From JANNOG01 sp050329415 (GTDB lineage Bacteria > Actinomycetota > Actinomycetes > Actinomycetales > JBBAYJ01), in NCBI GenBank assembly GCA_050329415.1, contig JBHJOS010000106.1:1-13337 (forward strand): a stretch of 13,337 nt of DNA, in the 5' to 3' direction. Shown in pieces: positions 1 through 7,188 of the stretch (position 1 is the first letter of the stretch; the number at the start of each line of letters is the position of its first letter). The notes beneath the pieces are model-generated. The model saw only the letters and a list, made by a program, of their open reading frames with translations, did no database searches and was not told where the DNA came from. The position numbers and the translations under genes are program-made.

Positions 1-1
1 G

Positions 2-94
2 GCGGCCGAGGACGCCAACCCAGGCCAGACCACCTGGCCCGACGGCGTCCATTACGCACCGGCCCGGCAAAACCGAACTGGTTGTGCTGAGTAG
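2..94 (+). CDS. C-terminal end of an unidentified protein (partial)
   Basis: An open frame enters from the left edge and ends at TAG 92-94, giving 30 residues that finish in TGCAE. The visible stretch (for example TTWPDGVHYAPARQN) has a mixed composition that reads like real protein rather than an Ala/Arg/Pro-rich shadow. It overlaps the proposed GTG start of the next gene by 11 nt, as expected for translationally coupled genes in one operon. No family is recognised from such a short tail. A caution is that the frame of the downstream PLP enzyme is also open to the left edge, so this fragment could be spurious. Confidence 0.4.
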   Translation, partial: AAEDANPGQTTWPDGVHYAPARQNRTGCAE

Positions 95-1073
95 CCCCCG
101 TGGTCCCGGGAGGCCTGGCACAGGCATGCAGGAGTTGGCCGGTGTTCTGCCCGGCCAGCTCGTGCTGGTCAAGGACGAGACCCGCACGGAGTCCGGCAGC
201 CACAAGCACCGTGCCGCCGCAGCCGTCGTCCGCGCCGCCCGGGCAGCGGGCCACGACTGGCTCACCGTCGGCAGCTGCGGGAACTACGGCCTGGCAGTCG
301 CCGCAGAGGCCGCCGCCTGCGCCGCCGCGGTCGACGTGGTGCTCCCCGCCGCCTATGCCAGCGGCGCCATGGCGGACCGGCTGCGCCAGCTCGGCGCCGA
401 ACTGCACCACGTGCCTGGCGGTTACGAGGACGCCGTCGCAGCCAGCCGTGCCCTCACCACCTCTCGCCGTGACGGCCAGGAGCACGGCAAGGAGGATGGC
501 GGACCTGTCGACGCGAATGTGGACGGCCCGTTCGCGGCACAGGTCGCGGCCGCATTGGCAACCATCGCCGTTGAAATCGCCGTTGCGATGCCTGCTGCCG
601 CCCCGCCCGGGACATCGGCGCCGGACCTGGACCGGGTCACGGTGTGGGTGCCGACCGGCAACGGCACCACGGTGGCCGCTGTCGCCGACCCCGCTGCCGG
701 CCTGCCCCGCCGCGCCGGTGTGGTTGCAGTGACCGCGACCGGTAGCAACTCCGTCCTGGCGAGCTGGCCGACGACCCGGCACACGCCGCTCGATCCGGCG
801 CACATCGTGTCCACCCCGGCCCGCGAGCCGCTGGTGAACTGGGCCGCCCTCCACGGGCAAGAAGCCCTCGACGCCCTGCACGCACGTCGCGCAGCCGGCG
901 GCAGCGGCCACGTCGTCGGCGTCACCGACGCCGATCTCCACGACGCCCGCGCCGTCCTGTCCGACCACGGCATTCCGGCCAGCCCAGCCGGCGCCGCGGG
1001 TCTGGCCGGGCTCCTTGCGCACCCGGCCGGCGCCGCCGACGCCGTGCACGTCGTCGTGGTCACCGGGCGGTGA
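84..1073 (+). CDS. Fold-type II PLP-dependent enzyme, threonine synthase-like
   Basis: The 329-residue protein looks like a tryptophan synthase beta-superfamily (fold type II) PLP enzyme. Such enzymes catalyse beta- or gamma-elimination and replacement on amino acids. The Schiff-base lysine is probably K41 in SGSHKHRAA, the place of the usual GSFKDRG signature. A substrate-side SCGNYGLAVA loop lies at about 64-73. A Gly/Thr-rich phosphate-cup candidate, PTGNGTTVAAVA, lies at 190-201. The end (SPAGAAGLAGLL, then VVVTGR) is typical of this group. Residues about 124-150 form a polar, variable insertion. The HKHR variation and the poorly conserved N-terminus argue against a housekeeping threonine synthase, so the substrate is unknown. 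GTG at 84 was chosen because it precedes the expected first strand. ATG at 126, with GGGAGG at 108-113, is an alternative that removes 14 residues. It is the first full gene of a + strand cluster, 7 nt before the nucleotidyltransferase. Confidence 0.8.
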   Translation: MLSSPRGPGRPGTGMQELAGVLPGQLVLVKDETRTESGSHKHRAAAAVVRAARAAGHDWLTVGSCGNYGLAVAAEAAACAAAVDVVLPAAYASGAMADRLRQLGAELHHVPGGYEDAVAASRALTTSRRDGQEHGKEDGGPVDANVDGPFAAQVAAALATIAVEIAVAMPAAAPPGTSAPDLDRVTVWVPTGNGTTVAAVADPAAGLPRRAGVVAVTATGSNSVLASWPTTRHTPLDPAHIVSTPAREPLVNWAALHGQEALDALHARRAAGGSGHVVGVTDADLHDARAVLSDHGIPASPAGAAGLAGLLAHPAGAADAVHVVVVTGR

Positions 1074-1080
1074 ACCAGCG

Positions 1081-2313
1081 ATGAGCGAATCACGACGCCC
1101 GCCGCTGCCGAGTCAGGAGCGACCGCACGGGCTGCCGGTCGCGGCGCTGGCCCGGACGTCCGGTGAGGTTCTCGACCACGGCTGGGTGGACGACGGCGCC
1201 GGAGTCCTGTCCTGCATCGCCGGGGACCACCACAGCGCCGACCAGCTCGTGGCGTGCCCGTACTACCTGCGCGGCGACATCGTCCGCCGCCTCGTTCGCC
1301 ACGGCTTCGAGTTGGCGGGCCCGCCCTCCGTGCGCCGCCGCGACGGCGGCTACACGAAGATCACGGCATTGGCAGGGCCTGCCCGGTGGCGCGAGCTCGT
1401 GGCGGCCCTCACACCCGAGCACGGTGTGCAGCCGCTGGCGTGGTCCCTTTTCAGCAGCGTCGACCTCACCGCTTCCCCTGGCCACGTATCGATCATCGAC
1501 CCGCGTGACGCGTTCGCCGTGGCCCTACGGCACCACCCCGTCGGCCGGGCCGCCGCTCGGGCTCATGCCCTGCTCACGGGGCTCGCCGCCGCAGTGGACC
1601 CGGCGGGCCGGTCCGGGGCTCTCGGGTTGACGGGCTCAGCCGCGCTCGATCCCGACCAGCTTGGCACCGGCCAGGACGTCGACCTCATCGTGTACCCGGC
1701 AGCGGGCGGTGCGGGTCTCGTGGAAGCTGAGCTGACCCGCGCCGGCGCCCGCTTCCTGCCCGACCTCGCGGCCGCCTGCGACCCGCGCGCCGGCGACTAC
1801 CAGCGCGGGCGGATGATGCCGCCGATAGCCGACGCTGCGACAGCTACCGCGCTCCTGCCTCGCCGGCGCGACGTCGCCTGGGTCGAGGATCTGCGGATCG
1901 ACCTGACCTACGGCCTCGACCACACTCACCATCTGCCCGAGCCCGCCCACCAGCCCTACGCGACGGCGCCGGCAGCCCGGTTCACCGGCGCCACCACGAT
2001 CACCGCCGTCCACCCCGGCTACCCCGTGCCGCTCGATCTGGCCCCGCTCCCCCTTGACGGCCGTGAACCCGCTCCCGGACGCCTGGTGATCACGGCGCGC
2101 GGCTGGCAGGGCGCCCTGCGACCAGGAGACGAACTGCAGATCACCGCGGCGTTGCACGCCGGCGCCCCACCGCCGCCTGGTCGGGTCGGCCGAGCAGACG
2201 CACTCGCAAGCTCACTCGGCCCCGGCAAGCGGGAGGCGAGCTGGCCGGAGTCGAGCAGGTGGGTGTCGATCGATGATGCCGCCGGCCACGCCCTCGCCCT
2301 CGTCAACCCCTGA
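1081..2313 (+). CDS. Pol beta-type nucleotidyltransferase, archaeal-family-like
   Basis: The protein has 410 residues. A DNA polymerase beta-superfamily nucleotidyltransferase core is visible in the middle: LGLTGS at 181-186, then DVDLIVY with acidic residues D199 and D201, and a third acid D274 in LRIDLTYG. All three metal-binding acids are therefore present. The N-terminal part (about 30-145) contains a small beta domain, GGYTKI at 89-94 and SIIDPRDAF at 137-145. The C-terminal part (about 300-357) resembles a beta-barrel. From family memory, this order matches predicted nucleotidyltransferases of archaea that carry GVTGS...SDIDLVVYG, which are rarely discussed in bacteria. Substrate and acceptor are unknown. 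The tail after about 360 is low in complexity. ATG 1081 lies 7 nt after the PLP gene, with a weak GGGCGG 10 nt upstream. It is probably cotranscribed with the PLP enzyme and the oxidoreductase. Confidence 0.75.
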   Translation: MSESRRPPLPSQERPHGLPVAALARTSGEVLDHGWVDDGAGVLSCIAGDHHSADQLVACPYYLRGDIVRRLVRHGFELAGPPSVRRRDGGYTKITALAGPARWRELVAALTPEHGVQPLAWSLFSSVDLTASPGHVSIIDPRDAFAVALRHHPVGRAAARAHALLTGLAAAVDPAGRSGALGLTGSAALDPDQLGTGQDVDLIVYPAAGGAGLVEAELTRAGARFLPDLAAACDPRAGDYQRGRMMPPIADAATATALLPRRRDVAWVEDLRIDLTYGLDHTHHLPEPAHQPYATAPAARFTGATTITAVHPGYPVPLDLAPLPLDGREPAPGRLVITARGWQGALRPGDELQITAALHAGAPPPPGRVGRADALASSLGPGKREASWPESSRWVSIDDAAGHALALVNP

Positions 2314-2347
2314 ACGGACCTGACCTGCGAATGATCGAGGAGAACAA

Positions 2348-3523
2348 ATGATCGACCTCGTCGTCCTCGGTGCCGGGAGGTGGGCGCACGAGTGCTGGGC
2401 ACCGCTGCTGCTGGAGTTCGCCGACCGCTACCGGGTAGCCGCGGTCGTCGACCCGCAGCTCCCGCACGCGCGCAGCCTCGCGGCCGCGTTGGCGCTGCCG
2501 GAGGCCGCCGCACACGCCGAGCTGGCCGCCGCCCTGGCCGCGGCCCCGCGGGTGACCGCGGCGGTCGTGCTGTCCTCACCGGAAGAGCATGCCGACTGCA
2601 TCCTCGCCGCGGCTGCCGCCGGCCTGGACGTGCTGACCGAGAAGCCGCTGGTGACCACCCGCGCGGACGCCGTCCGGGTCGCAGCCGCCGTAGCCCGGGC
2701 CGGAATCAAGGTCGCGGTCGTGCAGAACTACCGGTACCAGCACCGGATCCAGGAGGCTCGCCGCCGGCTCGCCACCGGCGATTTCGGCGCGCTGCACTAC
2801 GTCGTGGCCCGGTTCGCCGCCGACTATCGCGTGCCCGGGTCCTGGGACGTCGGAAACGCCCACACGATGTCTGACCCGCTCCTGGTCGAGGGCTCGATCC
2901 ACCACTTCGACATGATCCGCTACCTCGCCGGCCGCGACGTCCTGGCCGTCACCGCCGCGACCGCCAACCCGGTCGGCTCGTCGTTCGCCGGCGACTGCAT
3001 CGGTGGGTTCCTGCTGCATCTGACCGGAGGAGCGTTCGCGCTCTACGAGGCCACCTTGCAGGCCGCCGGCGACCAGAGCCGGTGGCGCGACGAGCTGTAC
3101 CGGCTGGAGCTGCAGCATGGCTCGATCACCTGCAAGGGCCCAGCCGTCACCGTCACCCACGGTGGCCGCCACACCGCCATCGAGGCTCCCGACCGCGACA
3201 TGTTCACCGGGCACCGCCACCTGGTCGCAGGCTTCGCCGACTGGCTCGCCGACGGTCCGCCGGTCGAGACCACCTTGACGGACAACCTGCGCAGCCTCGC
3301 CGTGCTCTTCGCCGCCCTGGACTCCGCCCGCACCGCCGCCACCGTCGCCGTCCGCGAACTCACCAGCCCGGAAAGGGCCGGCGCCGACGGGACCGTCGCG
3401 GACCATCGTGCGTCGCAGCGGCTGTCGCCCGACAGCACCGCGGTGGCGGACGACGTGGTGACCGGGGTGGCAGTGCTGCCCGATGCTGCGGACAGCCGCT
3501 CGACGACGGCCCAGCTGCCATAG
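2348..3523 (+). CDS. Gfo/Idh/MocA family NAD(P)-dependent oxidoreductase
   Basis: The protein has 391 residues. It begins with a Rossmann fold: VVLGAGRW at 5-12 binds the dinucleotide and an acid, D35, ends the second strand. The family signature EKP lies at 98-100, with K99 as the usual catalytic lysine. EGSIHHFDMIRYL at 181-193 supplies the conserved active-site histidine (H185 or H186) in the C-terminal sandwich domain. Members oxidise or reduce a hydroxyl or keto group of sugars, inositols or sugar nucleotides, and the substrate here cannot be named. The start is well supported: GAGGAG at 2337-2342 lies 5 nt before ATG. Residues about 340-391 form an extra polar tail that the family normally lacks. 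It sits between the nucleotidyltransferase and the RmlB-type dehydratase, which favours a sugar-nucleotide or small-metabolite substrate. Confidence 0.88.
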   Translation: MIDLVVLGAGRWAHECWAPLLLEFADRYRVAAVVDPQLPHARSLAAALALPEAAAHAELAAALAAAPRVTAAVVLSSPEEHADCILAAAAAGLDVLTEKPLVTTRADAVRVAAAVARAGIKVAVVQNYRYQHRIQEARRRLATGDFGALHYVVARFAADYRVPGSWDVGNAHTMSDPLLVEGSIHHFDMIRYLAGRDVLAVTAATANPVGSSFAGDCIGGFLLHLTGGAFALYEATLQAAGDQSRWRDELYRLELQHGSITCKGPAVTVTHGGRHTAIEAPDRDMFTGHRHLVAGFADWLADGPPVETTLTDNLRSLAVLFAALDSARTAATVAVRELTSPERAGADGTVADHRASQRLSPDSTAVADDVVTGVAVLPDAADSRSTTAQLP

Positions 3524-3534
3524 GGTTGCCCGCC

Positions 3535-4530
3535 ATGAAGATGCTCGTCACCGGCGGCGCCGGATTCATCGGCGCCAACTTCGTGCACTGGACCGTCCAG
3601 AACCGGCCCGAGTATCAGGTCACCGTGCTGGACGCCCTCACGTACGCCGGCAACCGGGCCAGCCTGGCACCAGTCGCCGAGCAGGTCCGGTTCATCGAGG
3701 GCGACATCTGCGACGCCGCCCTGGTCGGCCAGCTGGTGGCCGAGCACGACGTGGTTGTGCACTTCGCCGCCGAGTCTCACGTCGACAACTCGCTACACGA
3801 TCCCGAGCCGTTCCTGCGCACCAACGTGCAGGGCACCTACGTCATCCTCGAGGCCGTCCGCCGGCACGGGGGGCGGCTGCACCACATCTCCACGGACGAG
3901 GTGTTCGGCGACCTCGCGCTCGACGCCGCCGAGCAGTTCACCGAGACCACCGCCTACGACCCCTCCAGCCCGTACAGCGCCACCAAGGCCGCCTCCGACA
4001 TGCTCGTGCGCGCGTGGGGTCGCTCCTTCGGCGTCAACGCGACTCTGAGCAACTGCGCAAACAACTACGGACCCATGCAGCACGTCGAGAAGTTCATTCC
4101 GCGCCAGGTCACCAACCTGCTCACCGGGCAGCGGCCCAAACTCTACGGCGCCGGCGAAAACGTTCGCGAGTGGACCCACGTCGACGACCACAACGCCGCC
4201 GTACACGCCATCCTCGACCGCGGCCGCACTGGTGAGACCTACCTCATCGGCTCCGGTGACGAGCGCAGCAACAAGCAGATCATGGAACTCATCCTCAAGT
4301 TGATGGGCCACTACCCCGCCGAATACGACCACGTCTCCGACCGACCCGGGCACGATCTGCGCTACTCCAACGACTCCACCAAGCTCCGCACCGAACTCGG
4401 CTGGCAGCCCGTTTACGGCGACTTCGCCGCCGGCCTGGCCGCCACTATCGACTGGTACCGCGGCAACGACTGGTGGTGGAAGCCGCAGAAGGACGCCACC
4501 GAAGCCAAGTACCGCGAACTCGGCCGGTAG
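3535..4530 (+). CDS. rmlB: dTDP-glucose 4,6-dehydratase (RmlB-type SDR)
   Basis: This 331-residue protein is an extended short-chain dehydrogenase. Its features are the NAD-binding TGGAGFIG at 6-13, FAAESHVDNS at 77-86, the catalytic pair D121-E122 in STDEVFGD, the YSATK dyad (Y147, K151) and NNYGP at 176-180. The TDE triad separates the 4,6-dehydratases from the GalE epimerases. These enzymes convert dTDP-glucose to dTDP-4-keto-6-deoxyglucose, the entry point to rhamnose and many deoxysugars. Length and the C-terminal sugar-binding region (REWTHVDDH, GDERSNKQ, then DRPGHDLRY) fit the full-length family. The frame is open further upstream, but ATG 3535 places the Rossmann motif at its usual distance from the N-terminus. 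The gap to the preceding stop is 11 nt. No rmlA, rmlC or rmlD is visible, so it may serve a dedicated pathway rather than housekeeping rhamnose synthesis. NDP specificity is inferred from the family. Confidence 0.93.
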   Translation: MKMLVTGGAGFIGANFVHWTVQNRPEYQVTVLDALTYAGNRASLAPVAEQVRFIEGDICDAALVGQLVAEHDVVVHFAAESHVDNSLHDPEPFLRTNVQGTYVILEAVRRHGGRLHHISTDEVFGDLALDAAEQFTETTAYDPSSPYSATKAASDMLVRAWGRSFGVNATLSNCANNYGPMQHVEKFIPRQVTNLLTGQRPKLYGAGENVREWTHVDDHNAAVHAILDRGRTGETYLIGSGDERSNKQIMELILKLMGHYPAEYDHVSDRPGHDLRYSNDSTKLRTELGWQPVYGDFAAGLAATIDWYRGNDWWWKPQKDATEAKYRELGR

Positions 4531-4549
4531 GTCCGCCCCGTTACCGGCC
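4522..4549 (+). terminator. Hairpin at the end of the rmlB-type gene
   Basis: GGCCGGTA (4522-4529) and TACCGGCC (4542-4549) form a perfect 8-bp inverted repeat with a 12-nt loop. It overlaps the rmlB stop codon. There is no T-tract, so this would be a hairpin-only, actinobacterial-type terminator. Its position at the end of the + strand cluster fits that reading. Confidence 0.4.
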
Positions 4550-4647
4550 AGACCGCCGAGCTACCACAGACCCGGTGACGTGACCCACCCGTCCGGAGTC
4601 ATGGGCTGATCCTCATGACTACCGTCACGCGACCTGCTGGAGGTGAC

Positions 4648-5733
4648 ATGCCGGACAGGGAGGTCGGGTCGGCGTCGGCTACCGGGTCCGGCAGGTCCGC
4701 CGGGCACGTGGTCTCACCCAGCTGGAGCTGGCCGCCCTGACGGATCGTTCGGAGTCGTGGGTGCGCGGGGTCGAGCGGGGCCGGCTGGTCCTGGACCGGC
4801 ACAGCGTCATCGACCGCCTCGCCGACGTCCTCGACATCGACGTGGCGTGGCTCCTCGGGCAGCCGTACACCCCACGCTCCCCCGAACAGGACGCGGGGCA
4901 CCGCATGGTCCCCGCCCTCCGGTCGGCCGTCCGCCGCAACAGCCTCATCCTGTCCGGACATCCGGGCCGACGGCCGGAACCTGGAGTCCGCCCACGGGCT
5001 CCTGGTCGAGGCCGGCCACGTGGCGCGGATGGTCCTCAACCAGCTCGGCCACCATGACCTGGCATGGTCTGCCGTGGAGAACGCCGCCCTGGCCGCAGCC
5101 CGCCTGGGAGACGACACCGTGAAGGCGTGCTCGGCGTGGGACCGCTGCGGAGTCCTGCTGCACACCGGAGCCCTCGCCGAGTCCGTCGCCGTCGCGGAGG
5201 CCGCGATGACCGACCTCGAGCCCCTCCGATCCACCAGCCGACCGGAGATCGTGTCCCTCTGGGGCGCGCTGCACCTGCGCTGCGCGGTCGCTGCGGCACG
5301 ACGGCACGACTCCCCGACTGCGTGGAGCCACCACGCAGAAGCGGAGGCAGCCGCCGAGCGACTCGGTGAGGATCGCAACGACTTCCAAACCGTGTTCGGC
5401 CCCACCAACGCGACCATCCACGCGGTCGAGATCGCCGTCGAACTCGACCAGCCCGACAGAGCCCTGCAGCGGGCACGCACCCTCCAGCTACGGCGCATCC
5501 GCTCCCGGGAGCGGGCGGTCCATCACGGGATAGACCTCGCGCGGGCGTACGGCCAGCTGAAGCAGGACGAGAACGCCGTCCGGCTGCTCACCTCCGTCGC
5601 CGGCATGGCACCGCACTACGTTCACAACCACCCCATGGCTCGGGCGACCGTCGTCCAGGCACGCCGCCGCGGTCAGCCGAGCGCCGTCCACGCCGGTCTC
5701 GGAGCCCTGAAACTGGCCATGAACATCACCTGA
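4648..5733 (+). pseudogene. Decayed XRE/TPR-like transcriptional regulator
   Basis: Coding signal continues through the whole span but changes frame twice. ATG 4648, after GGAGGT at 4639-4644, opens MPDREVG and then meets TGA at 4738-4740. The helix-turn-helix sequence (GLTQLELAALTDRSESWVRGVERG) lies in the frame one base back and has no ATG, GTG or TTG before 4761. That frame runs through DIDVAWLLGQPY and SLILSGHPG to about 4967, then becomes nonsense and stops at 5057. The C-terminal helical, TPR-like region (AHGLLVEAGHVARMVLNQLG to ALKLAMNIT) is back in the first frame and ends at 5733. From memory of related regulators, a few dozen residues normally separate LILSGHPG from the AHGL region, so an internal deletion probably accompanies the second frame change. 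An intact copy would be a DNA-binding regulator, perhaps of the adjacent cluster. A sequencing artefact could explain the frame changes but not the missing segment. Confidence 0.7.
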
Positions 5734-5869
5734 GCGCTCGACAGGAGGACAGGCACCTCGACGAGGCGAGACCGCCGTCACGACGTCGACGAGACAGCCT
5801 CACGGGAAGCGAGGATCGTGGTGCCCGGACGACTGGGCCCACAGCACGACGCCCGTGCCTGCCGCGCGG

Positions 5870-6577
5870 TCACTCGACCAACGTGAGCGCCGTCCGTGGC
5901 GGGCGGAGATCTCCGAGTAGAACGCGCAGCATCTCACGGTCGCCCCCGAAGGCACTTCGCCCGTGGAGCATCACCTCATTGTCGAGAACGTAGCCCTCCC
6001 CAGGTTCGAGACGCATCGTCCAAGTCCGGCGGGCGATGGCCTCTCGCAGGCGCGCCAGCGCATGCTGCGCGTCGGCCGAGAAGTAGCCGTGGGTGTCCAG
6101 CCGCAAGCGCCAGCGGTGACCGTCCGAGGTCCGGGCGATGACCGGACCGGTGTACTGCTCCTCCCCCGACCGGAAGACGACCGCCGTCCTCTGCGACAGC
6201 GCCGCGAGGGCCCACGACGCCTCGGCGGTCAGGTCGGCCACGACCTGCCGTCCGTCCACGACGACGCAGTCCCCGCCATGATCGGCGGCCTGTCGACACC
6301 ACATCACGATGTACTTGGGAGGGTGCGCGGTACCCGAACCGTCGGTGTGAGGATCGAGCGCCCCGGCGCCGAGGCCCGCTAGGCCGGCGACGCCTCTGGC
6401 CGCCGGGACGACGCGGACTCTGGTCACGCCGTCAGCGTCGCCGTCCCGGTGGGGCAGCACGGTCCCGAGAGCCCGGCAGAACGCAAGGAACTCATCCCGG
6501 TCGCCCGCACGGAACGTCGTGAAGCCGTCGCGATCCACCGCCGTCCGTGTCGACCGGACGAGATCGTTCACATCCAT
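5870..6577 (-). CDS. TauD/TfdA-like Fe(II)/2-oxoglutarate-dependent dioxygenase
   Basis: The 235-residue protein carries the facial triad of Fe(II)/2-oxoglutarate oxygenases: H77 and D79 in DPHTDGSG and the distal H205 in NEVMLHGRSAF. R218, in REMLRVLLGDL, is 13 residues later and can bind the 2-oxoglutarate carboxylate. The DN-VMLHGR pattern and the double-stranded beta-helix order are those of the TauD/TfdA/clavaminate synthase group, though the protein is shorter than TauD (about 280). Members hydroxylate, desaturate or cleave small molecules, and the substrate here is unknown. ATG 6577 overlaps the end of the Nudix gene by 10 nt and lacks a clear ribosome-binding site, so translation is probably coupled. 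It converges on the decayed regulator. The 136-nt gap between the two (5734-5869) shows nothing convincing. Confidence 0.82.
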   Translation of the reverse strand: MDVNDLVRSTRTAVDRDGFTTFRAGDRDEFLAFCRALGTVLPHRDGDADGVTRVRVVPAARGVAGLAGLGAGALDPHTDGSGTAHPPKYIVMWCRQAADHGGDCVVVDGRQVVADLTAEASWALAALSQRTAVVFRSGEEQYTGPVIARTSDGHRWRLRLDTHGYFSADAQHALARLREAIARRTWTMRLEPGEGYVLDNEVMLHGRSAFGGDREMLRVLLGDLRPPRTALTLVE

Positions 6578-6966
6578 GACACACCGACCGTTTCAGCGGC
6601 CCGGCGGATCGATGTCGCGTATCCACCCGGTAAGGCGATGTGCGCAAGGTCGGACAGGGAATGGAACTGCATGTCGGTGTGCTCGACGCTCACGCTCAAG
6701 GAACCGGAGACCGACGAGCAGAGATAGCTCACCACAGCCACCCTCTTCTCACCCGGCACGGAGTAGTACCAGACGTCGACGAGTTCTCCGACCTGGATCT
6801 CGATCCCGCACTCCTCCGCGACCTCGCGCTTGACCGTGGCCTGTGGACTGTCGTCGCCCGGGTCCGGCCGTCCACCCGGCAGCTCCCACTCCTGCCGCGG
6901 GTTGTAGCCGAGCAGCACCCGACCCTCCGCGTCGAAGACTATTCCCTTGAGGCTGATTCCCATCAT
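6568..6966 (-). CDS. Nudix hydrolase
   Basis: This 132-residue single-domain protein has a Nudix box: LPGGRPDPGDD followed by REVAEECGI. The metal-binding REVAEE core is intact. The loop between the Gly and the REV segment is one residue longer than the GX5EX7REUXEEXGU consensus, and Asp replaces the first Glu. Nudix enzymes hydrolyse a nucleoside diphosphate linked to another group; the substrate is not predictable here. An upstream GTG at 6975 lies directly against GAAGGGGA (6976-6983) and cannot use it. ATG 6966 is 9 nt from that ribosome-binding site and is preferred, with ATG 6963 as an alternative. The gene leads a two-gene minus-strand unit with the dioxygenase and is divergent from the XRE regulator, so both units may share control. 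Confidence 0.88.
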   Translation of the reverse strand: MMGISLKGIVFDAEGRVLLGYNPRQEWELPGGRPDPGDDSPQATVKREVAEECGIEIQVGELVDVWYYSVPGEKRVAVVSYLCSSVSGSLSVSVEHTDMQFHSLSDLAHIALPGGYATSIRRAAETVGVSWM

Positions 6967-7078
6967 GACGGTCACTCCCCTTCGATGTCGAACCGGCGGT
7001 CCAGGTCACTGAGGCCCTGCGACGCCGCAACGTCCCACGCGCTCCGTCGACATCCTGAGTTCTCGCAGGTTGCACGAG

Positions 7079-7094
7079 CGTGGGGGGCCCCACG
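7079..7094. repeat. 16-bp G/C palindrome
   Basis: CGTGGGG and CCCCACG are separated by GG, making a near-continuous palindrome in the divergent region. It lies 113 nt upstream of the Nudix start and 182 nt upstream of the XRE start. It could be a protein-binding site or a structural element. It is GC-rich, so chance is possible. Confidence 0.4.
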
Positions 7095-7164
7095 TCGCAA
7101 CGGAGTGAAGATCAACAGAACCTCCGAGAGCCGGTCCCGATCCGGCCGCCCGTCACGGCCGCGA

Positions 7165-7188
7165 GCCCAGCGTCGCTGGGCCTACGAT
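7165..7188 (+). promoter_or_regulatory. Palindromic operator candidate adjoining a -10 box
   Basis: GCCCAGCG-T-CGCTGGGC (7165-7181) is a perfect inverted repeat with a single central base. One base later comes TACGAT (7183-7188), which fits the actinobacterial TANNNT -10 pattern. The palindrome would then lie between the -35 and -10 positions, where repressor binding blocks RNA polymerase. Transcripts would begin near 7195 and read into the XRE gene at 7276. The upstream hexamer at the -35 distance (CGCGAG) is poor, as is common in promoters that need an activator. Confidence 0.45.

Noticed and set aside
3082..3534. N-terminal extension of the rmlB-type gene
   Set aside because: The frame is open upstream but overlaps the oxidoreductase with shadow-like sequence; ATG 3535 gives the normal Rossmann start.
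4599..5498. A 299-residue minus-strand open frame over the decayed regulator
   Set aside because: Ser/Arg/Ala-rich shadow. The plus strand keeps a helix-turn-helix and TPR-like sequence despite the frame changes.
5734..5869. Possible terminator or small gene between the decayed regulator and the dioxygenase
   Set aside because: Only short 4-bp inverted repeats and no convincing coding frame were found.
6967..6975. GTG 6975 as the Nudix start
   Set aside because: The only ribosome-binding site (GAAGGGGA, 6976-6983) touches this GTG, whereas it is 9 nt from ATG 6966.
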